A DNA stretch of 64,000 nt from Minwuia thermotolerans (lineage in GTDB: Bacteria; Pseudomonadota; Alphaproteobacteria; Minwuiales; Minwuiaceae), in assembly GCF_002924445.1 (NCBI RefSeq), contig NZ_PIGG01000004.1, positions 79,851 through 143,850 on the forward strand. Direction: 5' to 3'. Below are positions 1 to 10,172 of the stretch, piece by piece (the first letter of the stretch is position 1; each line of letters begins with the position of its first letter). A program made the translations under genes and the position numbers. The notes under the pieces were generated by a model. The model saw only the letters and a list, made by a program, of their open reading frames with translations. It ran no database searches and had not been told where the DNA came from.

Positions 1-441
1 CTCAAATTGAGATGCTTCTTCATCATCATGAAATTCATTAACTAGATTTGTTAGCAGAGATGTTATGGGCCCCTCCCGCATTGCGGCATTATGGAGTGTC
101 CAAACAAGGTCGTTTCCACGAACAGCCACGAAAAGTTGCGTATGAATGAATTCTCGGCCGTCAGGCGGATTCGCAGGCTCGGCCTCCGCAAATGGTGCCG
201 TGGCTGCAGCTTGGATGACGGCAGCCGAAGCTCCCTTTTCGAACTTTACCAGATGCAGAAACACAGGTGTTCGGGAAATATCCCGCCGCGCGATAACACA
301 GGAATCTCCATCAGGTAGGCTGAACACTGGCAGGGGATCACCGTCTGCGACATCTTTCAGGCACGAATGTAAGGCACCCTGCAAGGTTCCCTTGAAATCT
401 GAAAACCATATGGCGCGACGGAAATGCGCAGTTTTTATCAT
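1..441 (-). CDS. Hypothetical protein, C-terminus beyond window edge
   Basis: An open frame of 147 codons runs leftward from the ATG at 441 and leaves the window without a stop, so the gene is partial. The start is well supported: a GGAGGAGAGGG Shine-Dalgarno stretch lies directly upstream. The protein begins MIKTAHFRRAIWFSDFKG and contains FVAVRGNDLVWTLHNAAMR near residue 120, which suggests a folded soluble protein without signal peptide or membrane helix. I do not recognise the family. Base composition is clearly less GC-rich than the neighbouring metabolic genes, so it may be laterally acquired. Confidence 0.7.
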   Translation of the reverse strand, partial: MIKTAHFRRAIWFSDFKGTLQGALHSCLKDVADGDPLPVFSLPDGDSCVIARRDISRTPVFLHLVKFEKGASAAVIQAAATAPFAEAEPANPPDGREFIHTQLFVAVRGNDLVWTLHNAAMREGPITSLLTNLVNEFHDDEEASQFE

Positions 442-596
442 CCCTCTCCTCCCCCATTGGTCGTTTATTTATTGTAGACGCAACTTCTACGACGCTCAAG
501 TCCCACTGCAATTCTTGGAACTTCCCCTTCCCCCTCTCCCCCCGCTATCCTCCGCCCGATTAATGCAGGTGCATCACGGCGGGGAGGCGAGGTCCG

Positions 597-1424
597 GTGG
601 ACTACGAACAGATCATCTACGAGACGGCGGACGGCGTGGCGGTCGTGACCATGAACCGGCCGGACCGCATGAACGCCATGACCCCGGTGATGAACGGGGA
701 GCTGCGTCACGCCATGCTGGCCGCGAGCGACGATCCGGCGGTGAGGGCCATCGTGCTGACCGGCGCGGGCCGCGGCTTCTGCGCCGGCGCGGACGTCGCC
801 CGGCTGTCCAACACCGCCGCTGGCGGCGGGCGGGAGGCCGAGCCCCTGCCCGTCGCGGGCACCATCGCGAACGGCCTCGACCTGCCGGAAGGCTTCGCGA
901 AGAAATACGCTTGGCTGACCACCGTGCCCAAGCCGGTGATCGCGGCGGTGAACGGCGCCGCGGTCGGCGTCGGCCTGGTCATGGCGCTCTATGCCGACAT
1001 CCGCATCTGCTCGGCGCAGGCCAAGCTCGGCACCGCCTTCGCAAAGCGCGGACTGGTCGCCGAGTACGGCCTGGCCTGGCTGCTGCCGCGCGTGGTCGGG
1101 CCGTCGCGGGCGCTGGACCTGCTCTACTCGGCGCGGCTGGTGGAGGGCGCGGAGGCCGAGCGCATGGGCCTGGTCGACCGCGCCGTGGCGCCGGAAGCGG
1201 TGCTGGACGAGGCGAAGGCCTATGCCCGCATGCTGGCCGATGACGTCTCGCCCAGGTCCACGCGGGTGATCAAGGATCTGGTCTGGCGCTCCCTGATCCA
1301 GGACATGGACCAAGCCCAGGACCAGTCGCAGACGGAGATGGAGGCGGCGCTGAAATCGGACGACTTCCGCGAAGGCATCGCCGCCTGGCAGGAAAAGCGC
1401 CAGCCGAAGTTCCGGGGCGCCTGA
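597..1424 (+). CDS. Enoyl-CoA hydratase/isomerase family protein
   Basis: 275-aa crotonase-fold protein, normal length for the family, acting on acyl-CoA thioesters in the cytoplasm. The oxyanion-hole segment GRGFCAGADV lies near residues 58-67 and a second, AAVNGAAVGVGL, near 119. The active-site helix reads LVAEYGLAWLLPR, the variant seen in EchA-type hydratases rather than the classical PGAGG form. It starts at a GTG behind GGGGAGGCGAGG. Only 4 bp separate it from the acyl-CoA dehydrogenase, so the two are probably co-transcribed for fatty-acid or related acyl-CoA breakdown. The exact substrate cannot be read from sequence. Confidence 0.88.
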   Translation: MDYEQIIYETADGVAVVTMNRPDRMNAMTPVMNGELRHAMLAASDDPAVRAIVLTGAGRGFCAGADVARLSNTAAGGGREAEPLPVAGTIANGLDLPEGFAKKYAWLTTVPKPVIAAVNGAAVGVGLVMALYADIRICSAQAKLGTAFAKRGLVAEYGLAWLLPRVVGPSRALDLLYSARLVEGAEAERMGLVDRAVAPEAVLDEAKAYARMLADDVSPRSTRVIKDLVWRSLIQDMDQAQDQSQTEMEAALKSDDFREGIAAWQEKRQPKFRGA

Positions 1425-1428
1425 GCCG

Positions 1429-2625
1429 ATGGACCTTTCGCCGACGGAGAAGGAACAGGCCTTCCGCGAGGAGGTGCGCGGCTGGCTGGCGGCGAACCTG
1501 CCCGCCGACATCGCCGACAAGGTCAAGCGCGGCCTGATGGTGGCGAAGCCGGACATGCTGCGCTGGCACGCCATCCTGCGGGAGAAGGGCTGGCTGGCCC
1601 CCAACTGGCCGAAGGCGGCGGGCGGCGCCGGCTTCTCCATCATGGAACGCCACATCTTCGACATGGAATGCCGCCTGGCCCACGCGCCGCCGGCCATGGC
1701 CTTCAACTTCCACATGATCGGGCCGGCGCTGATCGCCTTCGGCACCGACGCGCAGAAGGCGCATTACCTGCCGAAGATCCTCTCGGACGCGCACTGGTGG
1801 TGCCAGGGCTATTCCGAGCCCGGCGCGGGCTCCGACCTGGCCGGCGTGTCGACCCGGGCGGTGCGCGACGGCGACGAGTACGTCGTCACCGGCTCCAAGA
1901 TCTGGACCAGCGCGGCGGACGTCGCCGACATGATCTTCTGCCTGGTCCGCACGGACCCGGACGCGAAGAAGCAGGAGGGTATCTCCTTCCTGCTGATGGA
2001 CATGACCGCGCCCGGCGTCGAGGTGAAGCCGCTGATCGCGCTGAACGGCCGGCGGCTGTGGAACATCGTCACCTTCGACGAGGTGCGGGTGCCGGCGGCC
2101 AACCTGCTGGGCCGGGAGAACGAAGGCTGGACCGTGGCCAAGAAGCTGCTGGGCGACGAGCGGCTGTTCGTCTCCCGCGTGTCCGAGAACACGCGCATCC
2201 TCTCCATCGTCAAGGAAGTCTGCGCCGCCGAATCCTCGGAGGGCCGGCCGCTGCTGGAGGACCCGGACTTCGCGCTCACGATCGCCGATCTGGAGAGCCG
2301 TCTCAAGGCGCTGGAGATGACCTCGCTGCGCATCCTGGCCGAGGCCGATGCGGGCGGGCGGGTTGGCGCCGAGCCCTCCATGACGAAACTGCTGGGCAGC
2401 CACATGGTCCAGGACCTGGACGAGGTGCTCTACCGCGCCATCGGCTATTACGGCGCGCCGGATCATTCCGGCTTCCTGTTCCGCGGCGAGAACCAGTTGC
2501 CCGTGGGCCCGGATTACGCCGTCGGCATCACCTCGGGCCAGCTCCATCACCGCGGCTTCACCATCGCGGGCGGCACCTCGGAAGTGCAGCGCGGCGTCCT
2601 CGCCAAGGCGGTGCTGGGGCTGTAG
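1429..2625 (+). CDS. Acyl-CoA dehydrogenase
   Basis: 398-aa FAD-dependent acyl-CoA dehydrogenase, which introduces the alpha-beta double bond in an acyl-CoA and passes electrons to ETF. The N-terminal helical domain is followed by the middle beta domain (GSKIWTSAADVADMIFCLVR near residue 155) and a C-terminal helical domain ending in IAGGTSEVQRGVLAKAVLGL, the flavin/dimer-contact signature of the family. Length is typical. It sits between two crotonase-family genes and very likely supplies the enoyl-CoA substrate of one of them. Chain length or branching preference is unknown. Confidence 0.93.
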   Translation: MDLSPTEKEQAFREEVRGWLAANLPADIADKVKRGLMVAKPDMLRWHAILREKGWLAPNWPKAAGGAGFSIMERHIFDMECRLAHAPPAMAFNFHMIGPALIAFGTDAQKAHYLPKILSDAHWWCQGYSEPGAGSDLAGVSTRAVRDGDEYVVTGSKIWTSAADVADMIFCLVRTDPDAKKQEGISFLLMDMTAPGVEVKPLIALNGRRLWNIVTFDEVRVPAANLLGRENEGWTVAKKLLGDERLFVSRVSENTRILSIVKEVCAAESSEGRPLLEDPDFALTIADLESRLKALEMTSLRILAEADAGGRVGAEPSMTKLLGSHMVQDLDEVLYRAIGYYGAPDHSGFLFRGENQLPVGPDYAVGITSGQLHHRGFTIAGGTSEVQRGVLAKAVLGL

Positions 2626-2681
2626 GGGACAGGGCGAACCGTCTACCATCCACCCGAATCGCCTGAAGGGGGGAGGAAGGC

Positions 2682-3470
2682 ATGAGCGACAGCGAAGGCG
2701 CGGCCCGCGTCGGCTACGAGGTGCGCGGCCGCGTGGCGGTCATCACCATGAACCGCGCGCCGGTGAACGCGGTCGACTTCCCCATGATCGACGCCATCCA
2801 CGACCGGATGCGCGAAGCGGACGCCGACCGCGGCGTCGGCGCCATCGTGCTGGCCAGCGCGGTCGAGGGCATGTTCTGCGGCGGCATGGACCTGAAGATG
2901 ATCCGCGGCGCCGGCGGCCTCGGCATGCGCGACTTCCTCAACCGCTTCTATCTCGACACGCTGGACCTGCAGGCGAAGCTCGCCAAGCCGACCATCGCCG
3001 CCGTCAACGGCCCGGCGCGCGGCGCGGGGATGACGCTCTCCATCACCTGCGACGTCATCGTCTGCGCCGAAAGCGCGAGCCTGGGCTATCCGGAGATCGA
3101 TGTCGGCGTGCTGCCGGCCATCCACTTCGCCCACCTGCCGGCGGTGATCGGCCGCCACCGCGCCTTCGAGCTGCTGTTCACCGGGGAAACCTTCACCCCC
3201 GCCGAGGCGAAGGCGATGGGGCTGGTCAACCAGGTGGTCCCGGACGCCGAACTGATGGACAGCGCCATGGCGCTGGCGGGGACGTTCGCCGCCAAGTCAC
3301 CGACGGTGATGCGCCTGGGCCGGCAGGCCTTCTGGCGGGCGCAGGACCTTGACTACCGGCGCAACGTCGCCGCCCAGGTGGAGATGATGTGCGCGCTGGC
3401 GGAGACCGACGACTTCGAGGAAGGCCTCGCCGCCTTCGCCGAGAAGCGCAAGCCGGACTGGGGGCGGTGA
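2682..3470 (+). CDS. Enoyl-CoA hydratase/isomerase family protein
   Basis: 262-aa crotonase-fold protein, the second in this cluster. Oxyanion-hole strands are visible at AVEGMFCGGMDLKM (near residue 65) and AAVNGPARGAGMTLS (near 107). The segment SLGYPEIDVGVLPAIHFAHLP replaces the usual PGxGG turn, so it may be an isomerase or hydrolase rather than a hydratase. The start ATG is preceded by GGGGGGAGGAAGGC. It lies 56 bp after the dehydrogenase in the same direction, consistent with one three-gene unit. Confidence 0.88.
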   Translation: MSDSEGAARVGYEVRGRVAVITMNRAPVNAVDFPMIDAIHDRMREADADRGVGAIVLASAVEGMFCGGMDLKMIRGAGGLGMRDFLNRFYLDTLDLQAKLAKPTIAAVNGPARGAGMTLSITCDVIVCAESASLGYPEIDVGVLPAIHFAHLPAVIGRHRAFELLFTGETFTPAEAKAMGLVNQVVPDAELMDSAMALAGTFAAKSPTVMRLGRQAFWRAQDLDYRRNVAAQVEMMCALAETDDFEEGLAAFAEKRKPDWGR

Positions 3471-3556
3471 CGTCATCCGGGGAACGACCGGCTCACCGCT
3501 TCGGCCTTGACCCCGGATCGTTCCGTCAATCGGCTGAACCGCCACTCACTCAGCCT

Positions 3557-3644
3557 GTCACCCCCGCCTCCGTGCGGGGGTCCGGAGCGGCTTCGCCGCA
3601 AGTCGACGGTCCTGACCGGATGCCCGCACGGGGGCGGGCATGAC
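3557..3644. repeat. Palindromic intergenic repeat, copy 1 of 3
   Basis: An 88-bp element starts GTCACCCCCGCC and ends GGCGGGCATGAC, so its termini form a 12-bp inverted repeat with two mismatches. Each half also folds on itself (CCCCCGCctccgtGCGGGGG and GCCCGCacgggggCGGGC). Similarity to copy 3 (6813-6899) extends about 40 bp further upstream, from the shared GTTCCG. It lies in the 389-bp gap between the crotonase gene and serC, where I see no gene. It resembles REP/MITE-like extragenic repeats common in proteobacteria. Confidence 0.85.
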
Positions 3645-3789
3645 ATCGAAGCGGCGGTGAGATACCCGGCGCCGCCGAAAGCCCAATGATCCAGAAGGCG
3701 CGCGGGCCAGCCATGCCATCCCTCGCGCGCCACCGGCAGCGACCGCTCACGCCATAACGTCGCAGGCCGGTGTCGCATGTTGACCGGAA

Positions 3790-3862
3790 TCTGTCGCAGC
3801 CTATCTTCCGCTGCGGGTCACCTCCCCCCAACGGGAGGCTCAGTACTGGAAGGTACTCAATG
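3790..3862 (+). ncRNA. serC leader RNA (serC-motif-like), three hairpins ending at the start codon
   Basis: Three consecutive hairpins precede serC. CGCAGC (3795-3800) pairs with GCTGCG (3810-3815), CCTCCC (3821-3826) with GGGAGG (3833-3838), and AGTAC (3842-3846) with GTACT (3853-3857). The last loop, TGGAAG, holds the Shine-Dalgarno sequence, so folding would control access of ribosomes to the ATG at 3860. A cis-regulatory 'serC motif' of this form and position is known upstream of serC in alphaproteobacteria; its ligand or mechanism is not established. Assignment is from memory of that motif, not from a covariance search. Confidence 0.75.
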
Positions 3863-5020
3863 CAGAAACCGGAAAGGCGTCCGGCGGCGCCTGAATTCTC
3901 GTCCGGTCCGTGCGCCAAGCGCCCGGGCTGGTCCGCCGAAGCCCTGGCCGACGCTGCGCTCGGCCGCTCTCACCGCGCATCCATCGGCAAGCAGAAGCTG
4001 AAAGAGGTCATCGACCGCTCGAAGGCGATCCTCGGCATGCCCGAGGACTGGCGCCTCGGCATCGTGCCCGGCTCCGACACCGGCGCCGTGGAAATGGCGC
4101 TGTGGTCCCTGCTGGGCCCGCGCCCCGTCGACGTCCTGGCCTGGGAGAGCTTCGGCTCCGGCTGGGTCACCGACGTGATCAAGCAGCTGAAACTGAAGGG
4201 CGCCCGCACGCTGGAGGCGGACTACGGCGCGCTGCCCGACCTCTCCGAAGTCGACTGGAGCCGCGACGTCGTCTTCACCTGGAACGGCACCACGTCGGGC
4301 GTCTGCGTGCCCGGCGCGGACTGGATCCCCGCCGACCGCGCCGGCCTGGCGATCTGCGACGCCACCTCGGCGGCCTTCGCCATGCCGCTCGACTGGTCGA
4401 AACTCGACGTCGTCACCTGGTCCTGGCAGAAGGTGCTGGGCGGCGAGGCCGCGCACGGGATGCTCGCGCTGTCGCCGCGCGCCGTCGAACGGCTGGAGAG
4501 CCACACCCCGCCCTGGCCGATGCCCAAGGTCTTCCGCCTGACCAAGTCCGGCAAGATCAACGAGGGCGTCTTCAAGGGCGAGACCATCAACACGCCCTCC
4601 ATGCTGGCCGTCGAGGACGCGCTGGACGCCCTGAAATGGGCCGAGAGCATCGGCGGACTGGACGGCCTGATCGGCCGCACCCGCGCCAATCTCGACGCCA
4701 TGGCCGATTGGGCCGGGCGGACGGACTGGGTCGACTTCCTGGCGAAGGACCCGGCCAGCCGCTCCTCCACCTCGGTCTGCCTGGCGATCACCGACGACTG
4801 GTTCGCCGCGCAGCCGGCCGACGTGCAGAAGGACATCCCGAAGCGGATGGCCACGCTGCTGGAGAAGGAGGGCGTCGCCTACGACATCAACGGCTACCGC
4901 GACGCGCCGCCCGGCCTCCGGATCTGGTGCGGCGCCACGGTCGAGACCGGCGACGTCAGGGCGCTCTGTCCCTGGCTCGACTGGGCCTACGCCACCGTCA
5001 AGGCCGACATCTCCGGCTGA
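3860..5020 (+). CDS. serC: Phosphoserine aminotransferase
   Basis: 386-aa PLP-dependent class-V aminotransferase that converts 3-phosphohydroxypyruvate and glutamate to O-phosphoserine. The Schiff-base lysine is Lys191 in [31 protein letters not shown] near residue 70 matches the phosphate-binding region of the alphaproteobacterial SerC branch. The ATG at 3860 is chosen over upstream starts because the leader hairpin with the ribosome site ends there. serA follows in the same direction, giving the usual serC-serA pair for the first two steps of serine synthesis. Confidence 0.95.
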   Translation: MQKPERRPAAPEFSSGPCAKRPGWSAEALADAALGRSHRASIGKQKLKEVIDRSKAILGMPEDWRLGIVPGSDTGAVEMALWSLLGPRPVDVLAWESFGSGWVTDVIKQLKLKGARTLEADYGALPDLSEVDWSRDVVFTWNGTTSGVCVPGADWIPADRAGLAICDATSAAFAMPLDWSKLDVVTWSWQKVLGGEAAHGMLALSPRAVERLESHTPPWPMPKVFRLTKSGKINEGVFKGETINTPSMLAVEDALDALKWAESIGGLDGLIGRTRANLDAMADWAGRTDWVDFLAKDPASRSSTSVCLAITDDWFAAQPADVQKDIPKRMATLLEKEGVAYDINGYRDAPPGLRIWCGATVETGDVRALCPWLDWAYATVKADISG

Positions 5021-5038
5021 ATACACCCCGCAACGCCG

Positions 5039-5121
5039 GTCACCCCCGCCTCGTGCGGGGGTCCGGCTCCGGCGCCGCCACTTCACCGCAGCAACCGGAT
5101 GCCCGCACGGGCGGGCATGAC
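5039..5121. repeat. Palindromic intergenic repeat, copy 2 of 3
   Basis: An 83-bp copy of the element at 3557-3644, in the gap between serC and serA. It has the same terminal GTCACCCCCGCC / GGCGGGCATGAC arms and the same two internal hairpins, with a more diverged centre (CTCCGGCGCCGCCACTTCACC). Being between two co-directional genes, it may act as an RNA stem separating or stabilising the two cistrons (inference). Confidence 0.85.
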
Positions 5122-5197
5122 GTCCGAGCGAAGCGGCCGCCGTCAGTGAAATGCCATTCCGCAGCGATTGCGGTCTGTTCCAGGAAAGGAACATCCC

Positions 5198-6772
5198 ATG
5201 CCCAAAGTCCTGATTTCCGACAAGATGAGCCCGCTCGCCGCCGAGACCTTCCGCCAGCGCGGCGTCCAGGTCGACGAGAGGCCCGGCCTCTCCAAGGAGG
5301 AGCTGCTCGAGATCATCGGCGAGTATGACGGCCTCGCCATCCGCTCCGCCACCAAGGTCACCGCCGACGTGCTGGCTGCCGCCCCGGGCCTGAAGGTCAT
5401 CGGCCGCGCCGGCATCGGCGTCGACAATGTCGATGTCGAGGCCGCGACCGCCGCCGGCGTCTGCGTCATGAACACGCCCTTCGGCAACTCCATCACCACC
5501 GCCGAGCACGCCATCGCCATGATGATGGCGCTGGCCCGCCAGATCCCCCAGGCCGACCGCTCCACCCAGGCCGGCAAGTGGGAGAAGTCCAAGTTCATGG
5601 GCGTCGAGGTGACGGCCAAGACCCTCGGCATCATCGGCTGCGGCAATATCGGCTCCATCGTCGCCAGCCGCGCCCAGGGCCTGCGCATGAGGGTGATCGC
5701 CGCCGACCCCTATCTCTCCGTCGAGCGCGCCAAGGAGATCGGCGTCGAGAAGGTCGAGCTGGACGAGCTCTACGCCCGTTCCGACTTCATCAGCCTGCAC
5801 ACGCCGCTGACCGACCAGACCCGCAACATCATCGACGCCGCGACCATCGCGAAGATGAAGGACGGGGTGCGCATCATCAACTGCGCCCGCGGCGGCCTGG
5901 TGGTCGAGGAAGACCTGCGCAAGGCGCTCGATGACGGCAAGGTCGCCGGCGCGGCGATCGACGTCTTCCTCAAGGAGCCGGCGAAGGAGAACGTGCTGTT
6001 CGGCCAGCCCGACGTTATCACCACCCCGCACCTGGGCGCCTCCACCACCGAGGCGCAGGTCAACGTCGCCCTGCAGGTGGCCGAGCAGATGTCGGACTTC
6101 CTGCTCGACGGCGCGGTTTCCAACGCGCTCAACATGGCCTCCGTCACCGCCGAGGAGGCGCCGCGGCTGCGCCCCTACATCAAGCTGGCGGAACAGCTGG
6201 GCGGCTTCATGGGCCAGACCCTGCAGAGCTCCATCAAGACCGTCCGCATCGCCTATCAGGGCCGGGTGGCGAAGCTGAACGTGAAGCCGCTCTCGGCGGT
6301 GCTGCTGCAGAACCTGCTCAAGCACCAGATGGACTCGGTCAACATGGTCAACGCCCCCGTGCTGGCGCAGGACCGCGGCATTCACGTGGTCGAGGAGCGC
6401 GACGAGACGCCGGGCAACTACCAGACGGCGATCCGGCTGTTCGTGGAAACCGAGAACGGTGCCCGCGGCATCGGCGGCACGCTGTTCGCCGGCGACATGC
6501 CGCGCATCGTCGAGATCGACACGATCTCGCTGGAGGCGGAATTCGGCGAGAACATGCTGTTCATCCGCAATCTGGACAAGCCGGGCTTCATCGGCCGGCT
6601 CGGCATGCTGCTGGGCGACGCCGGGGTCAATATCGGCACCTTCCACCTGGGTCGCGCCAACGGCAACGCCGTCTCCTTCATCGAGGTCGACGGCCCGGTG
6701 CCCGAGGCGGTGCTGAAGCAGGTCGCCGGCCTGAAGGACTACGTCCAGCGGGTCCACGCCCTCAGGTTCTAG
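5198..6772 (+). CDS. serA: D-3-phosphoglycerate dehydrogenase
   Basis: 524-aa long-form SerA, which oxidises 3-phosphoglycerate with NAD+ in the first committed step of serine synthesis. The order is an N-terminal substrate domain, an NAD-binding Rossmann domain with IIGCGNIGS near residues 145-153, and the catalytic segments INCARGG and TTPHLGAST. An intervening ASB domain precedes a C-terminal ACT regulatory domain (from about 450, NLDKPGFIGRLGMLLGDAGVNI), which in the family binds serine for feedback control. The ATG is chosen at 5198 behind AGGAAAGGA. Confidence 0.96.
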   Translation: MPKVLISDKMSPLAAETFRQRGVQVDERPGLSKEELLEIIGEYDGLAIRSATKVTADVLAAAPGLKVIGRAGIGVDNVDVEAATAAGVCVMNTPFGNSITTAEHAIAMMMALARQIPQADRSTQAGKWEKSKFMGVEVTAKTLGIIGCGNIGSIVASRAQGLRMRVIAADPYLSVERAKEIGVEKVELDELYARSDFISLHTPLTDQTRNIIDAATIAKMKDGVRIINCARGGLVVEEDLRKALDDGKVAGAAIDVFLKEPAKENVLFGQPDVITTPHLGASTTEAQVNVALQVAEQMSDFLLDGAVSNALNMASVTAEEAPRLRPYIKLAEQLGGFMGQTLQSSIKTVRIAYQGRVAKLNVKPLSAVLLQNLLKHQMDSVNMVNAPVLAQDRGIHVVEERDETPGNYQTAIRLFVETENGARGIGGTLFAGDMPRIVEIDTISLEAEFGENMLFIRNLDKPGFIGRLGMLLGDAGVNIGTFHLGRANGNAVSFIEVDGPVPEAVLKQVAGLKDYVQRVHALRF

Positions 6773-6812
6773 GTCGTTCCGCTGTTTGATTGAACCGCCA
6801 TTCACTCGGCGT

Positions 6813-6899
6813 GTCACCCCCGCCTCTGTGCGGGGGTCCGGAGCGGCTTCGCCGCAAGTCGATGATCTTGGCCGGATGCCCGCACAAGGCGGGCATGAC
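6813..6899. repeat. Palindromic intergenic repeat, copy 3 of 3
   Basis: An 87-bp copy nearly identical to copy 1, including the central GGAGCGGCTTCGCCGCAAGTCGA, whose halves are also complementary. The match to copy 1 continues upstream through AACCGCCA-TCACTC. It follows serA within a 317-bp gap that also holds a CCCTCCCCCT hairpin and the ftsH terminator and contains no recognisable gene. Confidence 0.85.
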
Positions 6900-6980
6900 A
6901 CCAAAGCCCCAGTGGCTATTCAATCTCCTCAAGGTTTGCTCTGAGGGCGCGGGTCAGCGTCGGTGCGATCCCCCACCCTG

Positions 6981-7005
6981 CCCTCCCCCTGACCAAGGGG
7001 GAGGG
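6981..7005. repeat. CCCTCCCCCT/AGGGGGAGGG hairpin repeat
   Basis: A perfect 10-bp stem CCCTCCCCCT / AGGGGGAGGG closes a 5-nt loop between the convergent serA and ftsH genes. The same stem recurs at 22114-22136, so it is a dispersed extragenic element rather than a gene-specific terminator, although it may stop transcription from either side. Confidence 0.7.
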
Positions 7006-7036
7006 TGGACCGGCCCGCCGGCGCCGAACAGAAAAA

Positions 7037-7060
7037 CCCCGCGGGTTGCGGCCCGCGGGG
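7037..7060 (-). terminator. Rho-independent terminator of ftsH
   Basis: A 9-bp perfect GC stem CCCCGCGGG / CCCGCGGGG with a short loop is followed, reading leftward, by a T-run (AAAAA at 7032-7036 on the plus strand). It lies 30 bp past the ftsH stop and in the right orientation for it. Confidence 0.85.
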
Positions 7061-7089
7061 TTCATTCGTTCGCGCCGGTGGCGGAGCGG

Positions 7090-9021
<1,932 letters not shown>

Positions 9022-9167
9022 GTGTTTCCCGTTTCGATCATGTCATCAGGGCGCCGGCCGCTCCGGCGGAGAGACCGCCAGTCTCGGCGCACCTTTGCTA
9101 GATAAGCGTTAAAGCGTTTCGGGCAAGCAGGCGCAAGGGCCGATCTTTCGCCGCGCGCCTCCGTGGA

Positions 9168-10172
9168 TCAGAGTTGATCGCCGCGTGTGGACCGCGCCTC
9201 CGCCGCCACGCTCAACGCCGTCCGGTCCAGCGCCAGCACCGTGCCGCCCACCGTGACCCGGCGCTGGGTCTCCAGCCGCGCCATGGCGTCCTCCAGCCGG
9301 CCGAGCGGCGCGCGCGCGCCCGCCACTTCCCGGATCGCGCGGTCGAGCACGCGCAGCGCCATCTCCTCGGGCAGGGCCCGCCAGCCGGCGGGGTCCAGCA
9401 CCAGCGGCCGCGCCGACGGGTCGGCGCAGAGCGCCGCGAAGGCGTCGCCGGCGGCGGTCTCCAGCGCGTCGGCGGCCCGCGCCGCGCGCCGCGCCAGCCG
9501 GCCCAGCCGGCGGCGGAGACGGCCGTCCTCGTCCAGTTCCGCCAGCCAGCCGTCCAGCCGGTTGCGCTCGAACTCGGGGCTGTCATTGCCGGGATCCTCG
9601 ATCCAGTCGTCGCCGGCGTCGCGCAGCAGCGCCAGCAGATCGGCCCGCGCCACGCCCAGCAGGGGCCGGATCAGGCGCAGGCCTCCGCGGCGGCTCTCGG
9701 GCCGCATCGCCGCCAGCCCGTCCAGCCCGCTGCCGCGCCTGAGACGCATCAGCACCGTCGCGGCCTGGTCGTCCCGGTGGTGGCCGATGAACAATTCGCC
9801 AGCGCCGTACGCGCGGCACCAGTCGAGGAGCAGCGCGTAACGCGCCTCCCGCGCGGCTTCCTGCAGCCCGGAGCCGGGGCGGGCGCCCTGCCGGGCGAGC
9901 ACCGCCGCGTCGACGCCCAGCGCCCGCGCCCTGCGCGCCGCCAGCTCGGCCTCCGCCGCCGATTCGGACCGCAATCCGTGATCCACGACCAGGGCGCTGA
10001 CCCGCCGTCCGCTTTCCGCGGCCCAGTCCCGGGTCAGGCGCAGCAGCGCGGTGCTGTCGGGGCCGCCGGAGAACGCCACGGCGACGTGCGGACCCGCCGG
10101 CGGCAGGGCCGCGAGCGCGGCCCGGAAGGCCGCCGCCGGACCGCCGTCAGCAGCCCGCCCGGCGGCGCTCAC
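9168..10172 (-). CDS. tilS: tRNA(Ile)-lysidine synthetase
   Basis: 334-aa N-type ATP pyrophosphatase that converts C34 of tRNA-Ile(CAU) to lysidine so that it reads AUA. The PP-loop signature SGGPDST is at residues 35-41, and VDHGLRSES and GHHRDDQAAT provide the remaining ATP/tRNA contacts. The protein is at the short end for TilS, with no long C-terminal extension. Its start overlaps the cpoB stop by 26 bp, which suggests coupled translation within the leftward series. Confidence 0.92.
   Translation of the reverse strand: MSAAGRAADGGPAAAFRAALAALPPAGPHVAVAFSGGPDSTALLRLTRDWAAESGRRVSALVVDHGLRSESAAEAELAARRARALGVDAAVLARQGARPGSGLQEAAREARYALLLDWCRAYGAGELFIGHHRDDQAATVLMRLRRGSGLDGLAAMRPESRRGGLRLIRPLLGVARADLLALLRDAGDDWIEDPGNDSPEFERNRLDGWLAELDEDGRLRRRLGRLARRAARAADALETAAGDAFAALCADPSARPLVLDPAGWRALPEEMALRVLDRAIREVAGARAPLGRLEDAMARLETQRRVTVGGTVLALDRTALSVAAEARSTRGDQL

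Noticed and set aside
1270..2649. 459-codon minus-strand frame across the acyl-CoA dehydrogenase
   Set aside because: Antisense shadow; the plus-strand protein is a clear family member.
3471..3859. Small plus-strand frames of 60-101 codons in the crotonase-serC gap
   Set aside because: They run through the palindromic repeat and lack ribosome sites.
3857..6904. 1015-codon minus-strand frame opposite serC-serA
   Set aside because: It is antisense to two confidently identified enzymes; its His/Asp/Arg/Gly-rich composition is typical of the reverse frame of GC-rich genes.
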